DNA from: DASCOT01 sp036012155
GTDB lineage: Bacteria > Acidobacteriota > UBA890 > WLXD01
NCBI GenBank assembly: GCA_036012155.1
Contig: DASCOT010000048.1
Coordinates: 1-15,568, forward strand
DNA length: 15,568 nt
Direction: 5' to 3'
Of the stretch, positions 1-7,958 are shown piece after piece. Position 1 is the stretch's first letter; each line of letters begins with the position of its first letter. Position numbers and translations under genes: made by a program. The notes under the pieces were generated by a model. That model did not search any database. It saw only the letters and a list, made by a program, of their open reading frames with translations, and was not told where the DNA came from.

Positions 1-15
1 TGATCCTGTCGTTAC

Positions 16-973
16 TTGCACACTCGACGCCGGGCCTGGCGAGAGAAGGTAACGGGCCGATGGCGTGCCCTGATGACCCGCGCTCTCGTGCAGGAGCCCA
101 CCAGGGTCCCGCCGGTGTCGCGTACCGAGGCGCCGGAAGTGTTGCCGCAGTGGGCCTACTTCCATGAGTTCGTTCGCGGTGACTGCAAGAACAACCTGAA
201 CCGATTGGCTCGCCTCGCCGGCATCGATATCCACGCGAAGCAGCGCCTCTGTAGCGACAGTGTGCGCCAGCGGCTGATCGGTATTCAGGTGCTCGGTAGC
301 CTACGCGACCGAGAGTCGTGCCGCCTTCTGCGTCCGCTCGTCAGTGACATCAACCCCTATCTGTCTCTCGCCGCGGCGCATGCTTTGATGCGAATCAGCC
401 CGCAGCAGGAGATCAGCCGGATTCTCCCGGTACTGGCCTCGCGTGCCGACTGGCCCCCCGGGTCGGGTGATATCGATGCTGCGCGAGGCCGGGCCGGAGC
501 TGGTTTCCGAGCCACTCGCCGAGGCTGCGCTGTCGGCCGACGAGGCCTATTAGCCATTGCTGGTCATCTATCTGGGTACCGCCGACGACGCCATCGCATT
601 GCAGGCAATCAAGCGCATCCTGCTGCGAACTACGGATGAGCAGGTCACGGTCACGTGTCTTTATCAGCTCTCGAAGATGGCGCATCCCGAGAGCCTCCGA
701 CTGCTGCGTATCCATCTGGAACATCCCAACTGGCTTATCCAGCTCCACGCCGTTGCCGGCGTTGGCCGGCTCGGCAGCGAAGCCGATATCGCCGATCTGA
801 GTCGGATGCTGCGCCATAGGCAGTACTGGATTCGGGTTCGTGCCGCCCAAGCGCTGAGCAAGCTACCGACGATGACCATCGATCGGCTGCGCGAGATACG
901 TGAGAGCGAAACGGATCTGTACGCGCGCGACATCCTTACCGAGGTCATCTCCAACACGGGAGTGGCGGCGTGA
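16..973 (+). pseudogene. HEAT-repeat protein, broken by a frameshift and a stop codon
   Basis: Two reading frames together encode one alpha-helical HEAT/armadillo-like protein. The first half (frame of 16) contains helical pairs such as VRQRLIGIQVLGSL and YLSLAAAHALMRI; the second half, to the TGA at 971-973, contains PNWLIQLHAVAGVGRLG and QYWIRVRAAQALSKL. The frame changes at a run of six C (454-459): removing one C restores a continuous protein (WPPGRVISMLREAG). The restored frame then meets a TAG at 551-553 where a Gln codon would fit. The 5' end is unclear: an in-frame TGA sits at 1-3, and candidate starts are TTG 16 and ATG 76; a basic stretch near residue 4 suggests that a membrane segment may be missing upstream. 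HEAT proteins are scaffolds; this one overlaps the glycosyltransferase start by 4 bases (GTGA), so it probably assists that enzyme. The defects may be real decay or sequencing errors. Confidence 0.75.
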
Positions 974-2429
974 GCCTGTTCGAGACGATTCGCCCGATGG
1001 AGTGGTTCTTTCTTATCTACTTCATCTTCACGCACCTCTTCTATCTGGTGCTGAACTACCTCGCCGTCTTGCGCGTTTTCAGCCACCTCGAGGAGACGGC
1101 GCTGGAACGTTTCTCGGTCAGCTACACGGGGCTCGAGCCACCCATCAGTCTCGCCGTGCCGGCCTTCAACGAGGCCGAAACCATCGTGACGACCGTGTAC
1201 TCGCTGCTGCAGCTCGAGTATCCGGAGATCGAGATCGTCGTGGTGAACGACGGCTCGACCGACACCACCATGGACGTGCTGATGGACGAGTTCGACCTCG
1301 AGCCGACGCCCGAGGTCTATCGGGAGCAACTGGAGACGGCGCCGATTCGGCAGATCTACCGCTCGCTCAACAACGCCAACCTCCGAGTCATCGACAAAGA
1401 CAACGGAGGCAAGGCCGACGCGCTGAATGCCGCGATCAACTCGTCGCGCTACCCGCTCTTCTGCAGCATCGACGCTGACTCGTTCCTGGAACGTCAGAGC
1501 CTCCGCCGTGTCGTGCTGCCGTTCATCGAGGATTCCAAGACGGTAGCCGTAGGCGGCACGGTGCGTATCGCCAACGGTTGCGAGGTCGAAGACGGCTGCG
1601 TCGTAGCGCCGGGTCTCCCCAACGGGCTCTTGCCACTGTTGCAGATAGTCGAGTACTTGCGCGCCTTCCTCTTCGGACGGATGGGCTGGGCGCAAATCAA
1701 CTCTCTGCTGGTCGTGTCGGGTGCCTTCGGGCTGTTCCACCGGGCCACCGTGGTCGAGGTGGGCGGTTACAGCCGCGACACGATTGGCGAAGACATGGAA
1801 TTGACGGTCCGCATGCACCACCACCTGCGTCGCGCGAATCAGCCTTACCGCATCACGTTCGTCCCGGAGCCGATCTGTTGGACCGAGGTGCCGTCCGACC
1901 TTGGAACGCTCCGGCACCAGCGCGCACGATGGCAACGGGGCTTGTCCGAGAGTCTCTGGCAGCACCGCGGTCTGATGTTCCACCCCAGGGGGGATTGGTG
2001 GGCTGGGTCGGCATGCCGTTCATGGCATTCGTCGAGTGGGCGTCACCCATTGTCGAGGTGTCTGGGTACGCATACATGATCGTGGGGCTGGCACTTGGCT
2101 GGGTTGACTTGCAGGTGATGGGGATCTTCCTGTTCGTTGCGATCGGCTTCGGCACGTTGTTATCGGTGATGGGCCTCGTTTTGGAGGAGATGTCCTTCAA
2201 GGTCTACTCGCGTGCGGGTCAGGCGCTGAAGCTGTTTGCCGCAGCGCTCCTCGAGAACCTCGGGTTCCGCCAGATGATGTCGGTCTTTCGCTTGATCGGA
2301 ATCTTCCAGTGGTTGTTCGGCCGCAAGCCGAAGTGGGGAGAGATGCAACGTCAGGCCCCGTGGAGCCCCGGGGCCGCGGAAACCGTCGAGATCGAGTCCG
2401 AACCGATAAGGATCCCCGGCAGGGTCTGA
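970..2429 (+). pseudogene. Membrane GT2 processive glycosyltransferase, one frameshift
   Basis: Family 2 glycosyltransferase of the cellulose/PNAG/hyaluronan synthase type, expected to polymerise a beta-linked sugar from a nucleotide sugar at the inner membrane. An N-terminal membrane segment lies at about residues 11-35. Catalytic motifs are intact: DGSTD (D94-D98), DAD (D168-D170), the ED pair (E274-D275) and QRARW (Q317-W321). The frame of 970 runs out of family-like sequence at a G run (1988-1993). One added G, equal to a -1 shift, joins it to the next frame, which supplies two or more C-terminal membrane segments (GMPFMAFVEW onward) and ends at TGA 2427-2429. Repaired length is about 486 residues, normal for the family. 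The GTG start overlaps the HEAT stop. All motifs lie before the break, so the unrepaired product would lack only the C-terminal membrane part. A homopolymer sequencing error is the simplest explanation. Confidence 0.85.
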
Positions 2430-2457
2430 ATCCACTGTGTTGAAAAGAATGGATCGC

Positions 2458-2464
2458 AAGGAGG
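2458..2464 (+). promoter_or_regulatory. Strong ribosome binding site for the outer-membrane protein
   Basis: AAGGAGG lies 5 bases before ATG 2470. It selects this ATG over the in-frame upstream GTG 2437, TTG 2440 and ATG 2449. Confidence 0.7.
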
Positions 2465-2469
2465 CCGAG

Positions 2470-3726
2470 ATGTTCGAGCAAGAGAAAGGGGTCGAAGTAA
2501 GATGCGTGGAAAGCCGACCGTTGGTCCGACTGCTGACTCTATTCGTCGTCTTCGTATCACTGAGCTCGGCGGCGCTGGCACAGAGCCGGTTTGACCAGGC
2601 CCGTGAGCTAGCATTCTCCGGTGAACGAGATGCCGCGCGCGCCATCCTCATGGAAATCGTCGATGAGTCGCCGCGTCACTGGGACGCCCGCATCATGTTG
2701 GGGCGCCTGTACGCATGGGACAAGCGCTATGACGAGGCGAGGAAAGAGCTTCTGGTCGTCGTCCGAGCCAAGCCCGGATATGCCGATGCGCGAAACGCGC
2801 TAGTCGACGTAGAGCTGTGGGCTGATCAACCGGAACAGGCTCTCATGTACCTGGAGGAGGGCCTGTCGCGTGATCCGAACCACGAGGATTTCCTTTACAA
2901 GAAGGCGTCGGCCCAGCAGAAGCTGGGGCAGCTACGCGCCGCGTCGGTAACCGTCGATCGCCTGCTCGATCGGAATCCCGGACACCGGAGGGGCGCCCAA
3001 TTGCACTCCGGCATACGGCTGAAGCGAGCGGCCAACAAGTTCAGGATCGGTTACGGGTTTACCGATGCCGATACCCTGTCGAATCCGTGGCACGGCGCAT
3101 CTGTGTCGTTGAACCGCCGTACACCCATCGGGTCGGTCATCCTGCGAGCAAACTGGTCCGAGCGGTTTCAGAAGCAGGCGAAGCAGTTCGAGATCGAGGC
3201 GTACCCACGCCTTGTCGACGGCATGTACGCCTATGTGAACTACGGCTATTCGGATGACTCGTTATACCCACGCCATCGCTACGCCGGCGAGCTCTACGCC
3301 AACCTACCGCACGGTATCGAGCTATCGGCGGGGTTCCGGCGGCTTGAGTTCATGAGCTCCGACGTGACGATCTACACCGGAACGGTGGCCAAGTACGTCG
3401 GTAGCTGGTGGATCTCGCTGCGGCCGTACATTACGCCCAAGGATGTGAGCGCATCGCGCTCGTACGCGCTGACCGTGCGCCGGTATTTCGGCGATCGCGA
3501 CAGCTATCTGGGCGCAACAGCAGGCTTCGGATCGTCGCCGACGGAGGTCATCAGCATCCTGGACCTGGAGCGGCTGGAGTCGCGCAAGATAAGCGCGGTC
3601 TACTCCAAAGCGCTCGGCGACTACACGATCGTCAAATTCGGCGGTGGCTATAGCTGGGAAGAGCTGACCCGCGCGCGCCAGCGCAACTGGTTCACGTTCT
3701 CCGCCAGCGTGGCGCGTAGGTTCTGA
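2470..3726 (+). CDS. YaiO-family TPR plus outer-membrane beta-barrel protein
   Basis: Exported outer-membrane protein of about 418 residues. A signal peptide with a hydrophobic core (LLTLFVVFVSLSSAALA) ends in ALA-Q near residue 37. Residues about 40-170 form TPR-like helical pairs (DAARAILMEIVDESP, YDEARKELLVVVRAKPGYADA). Residues about 180-418 consist of alternating aromatic and polar strands and end in Phe (VARRF), the usual outer-membrane barrel signature. This TPR-plus-barrel layout fits the YaiO family, which in E. coli lies near a GT2 gene. Its place 40 bases after a GT2 synthase supports a role as outer-membrane export or anchoring partner of the polymer. The N-region before the hydrophobic core is long and acidic for a signal peptide, so GTG 2506 is an alternative start, but the AAGGAGG site favours 2470. 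Confidence 0.85.
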   Translation: MFEQEKGVEVRCVESRPLVRLLTLFVVFVSLSSAALAQSRFDQARELAFSGERDAARAILMEIVDESPRHWDARIMLGRLYAWDKRYDEARKELLVVVRAKPGYADARNALVDVELWADQPEQALMYLEEGLSRDPNHEDFLYKKASAQQKLGQLRAASVTVDRLLDRNPGHRRGAQLHSGIRLKRAANKFRIGYGFTDADTLSNPWHGASVSLNRRTPIGSVILRANWSERFQKQAKQFEIEAYPRLVDGMYAYVNYGYSDDSLYPRHRYAGELYANLPHGIELSAGFRRLEFMSSDVTIYTGTVAKYVGSWWISLRPYITPKDVSASRSYALTVRRYFGDRDSYLGATAGFGSSPTEVISILDLERLESRKISAVYSKALGDYTIVKFGGGYSWEELTRARQRNWFTFSASVARRF

Positions 3727-3734
3727 GGGGCCAG

Positions 3735-5234
3735 ATGAGGATCCCGATGGTTGGTGAGCTGTCGGCCAAGCTGGCCGCAGTCTTCGTGGCGCTATGGCTC
3801 GCGGTCGGCTTCGCCTCGGGCACCGTTACCTTGCTGGGACCGGTCCGCTGGATGACGACCTACCTCCGTGACGCCGGCTGGGGTGGAGCCTTCGAGACAG
3901 GCGCTGTGCTCTCCGTCATTGCCGGCTATGTCGCGCTGTCGGCCTGGATCAGCTGGAAGCTGTCGCGCTGGGTGGTCGACACCGAGCGCCCGCACATCCG
4001 GTTCGGAGTACCGGCGGCCGCCTGGGCAGCGGCGGCCGGCTGTCTGTGGCTCTGGATGACGCCCGCCGTGATGATGCGCATGCAATCCACGGAAGTCAGC
4101 TCTGTGGCGCGGTTTACGTTCGGGCCCTACCCGGATCGAGCGCGATTCCAGCAGCTCGTCGACGAGGGGTATGCCGGCGTGGTCACCTTGCTACATCCGG
4201 CCGTCGTTCCGTTCGAGCCAACCTTGCTCGAGCAGGAGCGGGAGCTGGCCGCTGAGTTCGGCGTAAAGCTGGTGCACGCTCCGATGCTGCCTTGGGTCGC
4301 CGACAATGCCGATTCCCTTGCAAAGATCCGGTCGCTCGTGGAGGAGGTCGGCGGCCGCTTCTATGTCCACTGTTATCTCGGCAAAGACCGTGTCTGTGTT
4401 GTCCGACAGATGGTCGAGCGTTCCTATGGTGTCGATCGGATAGCCGACGTACGCGGCGATCGAGAGCGCCCGAAGTTCACAATGCCGGCGTTCGAGCGCG
4501 GCCCCATCCACCAGGTCGACCGCGACGTCTACCTAACCCCATACCCGACCGACGAAGAGTTCTTCAATACCATCGTCGATGGGACGTTCGAGCATGTTGT
4601 GTCGCTGCTGGATCCCGGAGACCGGGATGACGCGCAGTGGATCGACAAGGAACGCGAGATCATGACGTCCTATTCAATGCCGTACACCCTGATGCCCTTG
4701 TCCTGGCACAACCTCGATCCGGCGGCAGTGCTCGAGGTAGCCGAACGGGTCCGTCGGCTCCCGAGGCCGGTGCTGGTGCACGCGTTCCGTTCCGAAGGGT
4801 CGGTTAGCGAGTCCTTCCGGCTTGCCTATCACACCGGCTTGGCGTCCGTGTCGCCGGGTAGCTTTGACCGGGCCCTGCTTGCCGGGCAGGCTCAGGTTGT
4901 GGCCGCTAACGTCGTATTGGGCCCGCGGCCAACGCGCGTCGAGCTCGGCGCCTTCCTGGCGCCACGCGGAATTCGCGGCATTCTGTACGTCGGCGATCCA
5001 CATCGTCCCGAGGCAGAGGGGGACCGCCAAGTCGCAGTGGGTGAGGCGAAGCTCGAATGGCGGGTCTTCGAGCCCGACTCGCCGGGCCTTCTCGAAGCCT
5101 TGGCGACCGACGGGCCTTGGTATGTCTACGGTCCCAGTCTCGGTGCCGTCCAGCGTCGGATTCAGCGCCGCTTCAGCGGGCAGCTGCGCGTACTGCAGGA
5201 GCCGCTTCCGGCCGATGCTGCCGGAGGCATGTAG
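3735..5234 (+). CDS. Membrane protein with three tandem dual-specificity-phosphatase-like domains
   Basis: 499 residues. Three predicted membrane segments occupy about 8-33, 50-75 and 88-110. They are followed by three repeats of the same fold: about 125-228, 264-365 and 392-480. Each repeat begins with a strand and a G/T-P-x-P turn (FTFGPYP, VYLTPYP, VVLGPRP), then a helix, a hydrophobic strand (GVVTLLHP, HVVSLLDP, GILYVGDP) and finally the P-loop position. Repeat 1 has an intact HCX5R loop (H212, C213, R219 in VHCYLGKDR), the signature of cysteine-dependent phosphatases. Repeat 2 has HAFRSEGS with Ala at the Cys position, and repeat 3 has YGPSLGA, so both should be inactive. The gene lies 8 bases after the barrel gene and overlaps the lipid kinase gene by one base. 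It could dephosphorylate a lipid, protein or glycan phosphate; the substrate is unknown. A GAGGGG site precedes ATG 3735. Confidence 0.8.
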   Translation: MRIPMVGELSAKLAAVFVALWLAVGFASGTVTLLGPVRWMTTYLRDAGWGGAFETGAVLSVIAGYVALSAWISWKLSRWVVDTERPHIRFGVPAAAWAAAAGCLWLWMTPAVMMRMQSTEVSSVARFTFGPYPDRARFQQLVDEGYAGVVTLLHPAVVPFEPTLLEQERELAAEFGVKLVHAPMLPWVADNADSLAKIRSLVEEVGGRFYVHCYLGKDRVCVVRQMVERSYGVDRIADVRGDRERPKFTMPAFERGPIHQVDRDVYLTPYPTDEEFFNTIVDGTFEHVVSLLDPGDRDDAQWIDKEREIMTSYSMPYTLMPLSWHNLDPAAVLEVAERVRRLPRPVLVHAFRSEGSVSESFRLAYHTGLASVSPGSFDRALLAGQAQVVAANVVLGPRPTRVELGAFLAPRGIRGILYVGDPHRPEAEGDRQVAVGEAKLEWRVFEPDSPGLLEALATDGPWYVYGPSLGAVQRRIQRRFSGQLRVLQEPLPADAAGGM

Positions 5235-5983
5235 TGGTGATCGGTATGGTTGAGCGTGGTTGGCATTTCCTGGTCGCGGCATTGCCGGAACCGTGGATGC
5301 TGGTCAGCCTGGCGCCGGTGTTTCTCGCGTACGGTGGAGCCGCTGCATGGTTTGCCGGATGGTTGCGGATCTCGCGCGGCGTGCGGGTGTCGTACACGCG
5401 GAAGATCTTCCATTTCTCGATCTTCACCGTGGCCGGGTTGACCCAGATCGCATGGGGCCTGCCGGCAGTGTCGCTGTTCGGTAGCCTGGTAGCAGCGATC
5501 GTGCTCTACGCCGTATGGCGCGGCGACGGATACCCGGTTTACGAGGCGATGGCCCGCGATACCGATCGGCCACGCAGATCATTGTTCATCCTCGTTCCGC
5601 TGGCCACCACGGCGGCCGGCGGGCTGGCCAGCAATCTACTCTTTCCGCAGTTCGCGTTTGTCGGCTACCTGGTCTGCGGCTGGGGCGATGCGCTCGGCGA
5701 GCCGGTGGGCTCGCGCTGGGGACGGCACGGCTATCGTGTACCGTCGATCGGTGGTATCCGCGCGCATCGAACGCTCGAGGGCTCGCTGGCCGTCTGCCTG
5801 GGCGGTGCGGTCGCGGCAACCGCCGGGCTCTACCTGTTCGGGCTCCCCAGCGGAATGGCTGTAGCCACAGGTGTCGCTTGCGGTGTCTTCGGTGCTCTTG
5901 TCGAGGCGGTCAGCAACCACGGCCTTGACAATTTCACCATCCAGGTGGCGGCCTCAGCAGCGGCCTTCGTGCTCCTCGCCTAG
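5234..5983 (+). CDS. CTP-dependent lipid kinase, Sec59/Dgk1/VTE5 type
   Basis: About 249 residues, almost entirely hydrophobic with about seven membrane segments. Family signatures are present: an RKIFHF motif after the first segments, then GDALGEPVGSRWGRHGYRVP, then the RTLEGSLA motif, and a late acidic/Asn motif (EAVSNHGLDN). These are the conserved blocks of the dolichol kinase, yeast diacylglycerol kinase Dgk1 and phytol kinase VTE5 group, which phosphorylate a lipid alcohol using CTP. In this operon the likely substrate is diacylglycerol or a polyprenol carrier (inference). GGAGG at 5223-5227 fits GTG 5234 (6-base gap) or GTG 5237; ATG 5246 is a weaker choice. GTG 5234 shares one base with the stop of the phosphatase-like gene, suggesting coupled translation of a lipid kinase and a possible lipid phosphatase. 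Confidence 0.8.
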   Translation: MVIGMVERGWHFLVAALPEPWMLVSLAPVFLAYGGAAAWFAGWLRISRGVRVSYTRKIFHFSIFTVAGLTQIAWGLPAVSLFGSLVAAIVLYAVWRGDGYPVYEAMARDTDRPRRSLFILVPLATTAAGGLASNLLFPQFAFVGYLVCGWGDALGEPVGSRWGRHGYRVPSIGGIRAHRTLEGSLAVCLGGAVAATAGLYLFGLPSGMAVATGVACGVFGALVEAVSNHGLDNFTIQVAASAAAFVLLA

Positions 5984-6051
5984 CCACGTCGTTGTCGGTA
6001 CGCGTGCGAGGTCGTTGTCCCGGGCGTCCCTCGGCTGTTGACGTGATGAGC

Positions 6052-6060
6052 TGGTACGCT
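6052..6060 (+). promoter_or_regulatory. Possible extended -10 promoter element
   Basis: TGGTACGCT lies 33 bases before ATG 6094. It resembles an extended -10 (TGN-TANNNT). A TTGACG at 6038-6043 is too close (11 bases) to act as its -35. It would start a separate transcript after the exopolysaccharide operon. Confidence 0.3.
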
Positions 6061-6093
6061 TCTGAAGGATCTCGGCCCCGGAATCGGTGACCG

Positions 6094-6762
6094 ATGGAAC
6101 CTAGCGACGAAGGATCGATAGAACGCGGAAGCTCATCAGCAAGCGCTGGCGCCGGCCCGCCGGTCACTGGGAGCGACGATGACCCGGCCTCTGGTCGGCG
6201 GCTAACGGTCACCCGCGCCGCATATGCCGGAGGCACGTTGGCACTCGCGTCTACATTGGTGCTCGTCTCTCATCTCGCCGGTCGATCTGGCCTCCTGGTG
6301 GGCTGGGGATTCGCCTTGGCCGCGGTGGCGTTGGCCGTCGCGTCAGTGGCGCTGGGCGCCGGGTCGGCGTTGCCACGTCGCGCTCGGCAGCTGCGGTCGT
6401 GGGCCTTTCTCGGTGCCGCCGGGTTTCTGGTGTCGGGCATGGGACTGCTTGCCGATCTCGCCGACCGGCCGATCGTGCTGACCGAGGTGATGGCGGTTCT
6501 TGCAGTAGGTGCCTGGTGGGCCATGATCGGGTACCACGTGCTGGGTAGGCCGAACGCCGGAGAGCTCGAGCCACCGAAAACCGGGCGTGGCTTCGGGTAC
6601 CTGTCGAGTGCCTTCGCGGTGCTGACGATCGTTGCAGTGGGGGCACAGCTGATACTGGTGGTGCCGGCCGGCGCGGCCCCCGTACGCATGGCATACGTTC
6701 TGTGGGGCCCGTGGGGGCTGGTCCTCGGGCGACGCGTTGCGCGTGGCCCGATGTTCTGGTGA
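6094..6762 (+). CDS. Hypothetical membrane protein
   Basis: 222 residues, family not recognised. Residues 1-40 are polar, rich in Ser, Gly and acidic residues, and probably cytoplasmic and disordered. Six hydrophobic segments follow, at roughly 45-62, 67-88, 100-122, 127-150, 170-190 and 193-210, joined by short basic loops (LPRRARQLR) that suggest an integral inner-membrane protein. No catalytic motif is visible. It lies 110 bases after the lipid kinase gene with its own candidate promoter, and converges with the DUF167 gene, whose stop is 11 bases away. It may be independent of both neighbours. The reading frame is well supported by its hydrophobic pattern. Confidence 0.65.
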   Translation: MEPSDEGSIERGSSSASAGAGPPVTGSDDDPASGRRLTVTRAAYAGGTLALASTLVLVSHLAGRSGLLVGWGFALAAVALAVASVALGAGSALPRRARQLRSWAFLGAAGFLVSGMGLLADLADRPIVLTEVMAVLAVGAWWAMIGYHVLGRPNAGELEPPKTGRGFGYLSSAFAVLTIVAVGAQLILVVPAGAAPVRMAYVLWGPWGLVLGRRVARGPMFW

Positions 6763-6773
6763 CGCGCGTAAGG

Positions 6774-7001
6774 CTATTGGGCTCGAATCCACTCAATCTG
6801 TTTCAGCGCGCTGCTGGCCCCGGCCACGATGCGCAGGCGATCGGTGCAGCATCCGAGCTCGCGCGCCAGAAGCTCCAGCACACGTCGGTTCGCCTTGCCC
6901 CCTTCAGCTGGCGCCCGGGTGCGTACCTGGTAGAAGCCCTGCTCGAGCAGGCGTACGCTCTCTGACTTGGAGCCTGCATTCCCCTTGACGCGGAAGCGCA
7001 T
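6774..7001 (-). CDS. yggU: YggU/UPF0235 (DUF167) family protein
   Basis: Small soluble protein of 75 residues. The family core is clear: RFRVKGNAGSKSESV, then YQVRTRAPAEGGKANRRVLE, LLARELG, and a C-terminal RIVAGASSALKQIEW, which corresponds to the conserved I-V-x-G-x-x-S-x-x-K block. The family is widespread and its biochemical role is not established. In many genomes it follows yggT, but no yggT is present here. I chose ATG 7001 because GGTGG lies 5 bases upstream. GTG 7010 in the same frame is an alternative, with a -10-like TACACA (7023-7018) 7 bases before it, which could make a leaderless message. Confidence 0.85.
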   Translation of the reverse strand: MRFRVKGNAGSKSESVRLLEQGFYQVRTRAPAEGGKANRRVLELLARELGCCTDRLRIVAGASSALKQIEWIRAQ

Positions 7002-7042
7002 CGTAGCCACCCGAGGGTGTGTAGCACGCGACCTCGAGCCGC

Positions 7043-7048
7043 TACGAT
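7043..7048 (+). promoter_or_regulatory. Candidate -10 element (TACGAT) before the GST-like gene
   Basis: TACGAT lies 29 bases before GTG 7078. The same hexamer in the same kind of position precedes the ACT gene and the sigma-54 activator gene. No good -35 is visible at 16-18 bases upstream. Confidence 0.35.
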
Positions 7049-7077
7049 AGGTCGATGGGCGGCAACGAGGTCGAGAC

Positions 7078-7872
7078 GTGCTGACGCTGTACCACCTCTA
7101 TGTATCGCACTTTAGCGAGAAAGTGCGTTGGGCACTCGATTACAAGGGTCTGTCGTACCGCTCGCGGCTCCTCGTTCCCGGTGCGCACATCCTTACGGTC
7201 AAGCGTGTCGCCGGTACATCGACGGTACCTGTCCTGGTGGACTCCGAGACCGACGTCGTGGTCAGAGATTCCACCGACATCCTTCACTACCTGGATCGAA
7301 TCTGTCCGGATCCAGCGCTCTTCCCCTACGATGCGGAAGATGCGGCGCGGGCGGCCGAGATCGAGAGCTTTTGCGACGAGCACTGCGCTCCCAACGTGGC
7401 GCGTTATCTCTATTTCTACGTGACGCAGTACCCGGAATTGCTCGGGCAGCTGTTTCAACGGGGTCTAGGCCCTGGCCGTCGTCTGCTGGTTCGCCTTTTG
7501 CTACCGCTCGTGCGCCGCGGAATGCAGAGAAGGAGCGCGCTCACGCTAGACAACACCATCCGCCGGCGCGCCGAGTTGTTTGCCGCCCTGGACCAAATAG
7601 AGCTCTGGATCTCCGCTGCCGGCGGATCATTTCTGGTAGGTGATCACTTCGGCGCCGCCGACTTGGCCGCCGCCGCTGTTCTCGGGCCGGCTGTTCGCCC
7701 TGCGGGGTCGCCATGGGACCCCGAAAGGTTCGAGAACATGTCGATCCCGGCTGGCTACCCACCCGAAGAGGTTGCTGAGTTCCTACGGGAAGTCGGCTCG
7801 CGACCGGCCGCCGAGTGGGTTCGAGAGATGTGGGCTCGGCATCGCCGCCAGGAAGGCGTCGCCTCGGAGTAG
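7078..7872 (+). CDS. Glutathione S-transferase-like protein
   Basis: 264 residues. The N-terminal thioredoxin-like domain (1-80) shows the GST pattern: LYHLYVSHFSEKVRWAL, then KGLSYR, a cis-proline loop STVPVLVD (P51), and the acid-serine pair before the next helix (VRDSTDILHYL, D64-S65). An all-helical C-terminal domain follows, with a helix near LFAALDQIELWI and the late motif FLVGDHFGAADLAAAAVL, which matches the conserved G-D-x-x-x-x-A-D folding motif of GSTs. No obvious catalytic Cys is present; Ser11-Glu14 are near the usual active-site position. Substrate unknown. GTG 7078 is the start that gives an N-terminus directly at the first beta strand; ATG 7055 is out of frame. It is probably a single-gene unit. 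Confidence 0.85.
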   Translation: MLTLYHLYVSHFSEKVRWALDYKGLSYRSRLLVPGAHILTVKRVAGTSTVPVLVDSETDVVVRDSTDILHYLDRICPDPALFPYDAEDAARAAEIESFCDEHCAPNVARYLYFYVTQYPELLGQLFQRGLGPGRRLLVRLLLPLVRRGMQRRSALTLDNTIRRRAELFAALDQIELWISAAGGSFLVGDHFGAADLAAAAVLGPAVRPAGSPWDPERFENMSIPAGYPPEEVAEFLREVGSRPAAEWVREMWARHRRQEGVASE

Positions 7873-7922
7873 CGACAGCGTTCTGCCACGAGGTGGCTCT
7901 ACTGCGTCCTGCGGGGGGCTGC

Positions 7923-7928
7923 TACGAT
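7923..7928 (+). promoter_or_regulatory. Candidate -10 element (TACGAT) before the ACT-domain gene
   Basis: TACGAT in the context GCTACGATG, 31 bases before ATG 7959, matches the site at 7043 in sequence and distance. The -35 region is not convincing. Confidence 0.35.
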
Positions 7929-7958
7929 GTGCCGGGTGGGGCTCACGGTGGAGGAACG

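Noticed and set aside
664..1983. Long minus-strand open frame of 439 codons opposite the HEAT and GT2 genes
   Set aside because: It mirrors the codon pattern of the plus-strand synthase, whose catalytic motifs are unmistakable; the frame itself shows no domain.
454..1993. Programmed frameshifting or slippage to explain both broken genes
   Set aside because: The C run and G run could allow slippage, but the TAG at 551 would still stop the HEAT frame and no standard slippery heptamer fits the GT2 site.
6038..6060. TTGACG with TACGCT as a standard -35/-10 promoter
   Set aside because: The spacer is 11 bases, too short for sigma-70; only the extended -10 is kept as a weak candidate.
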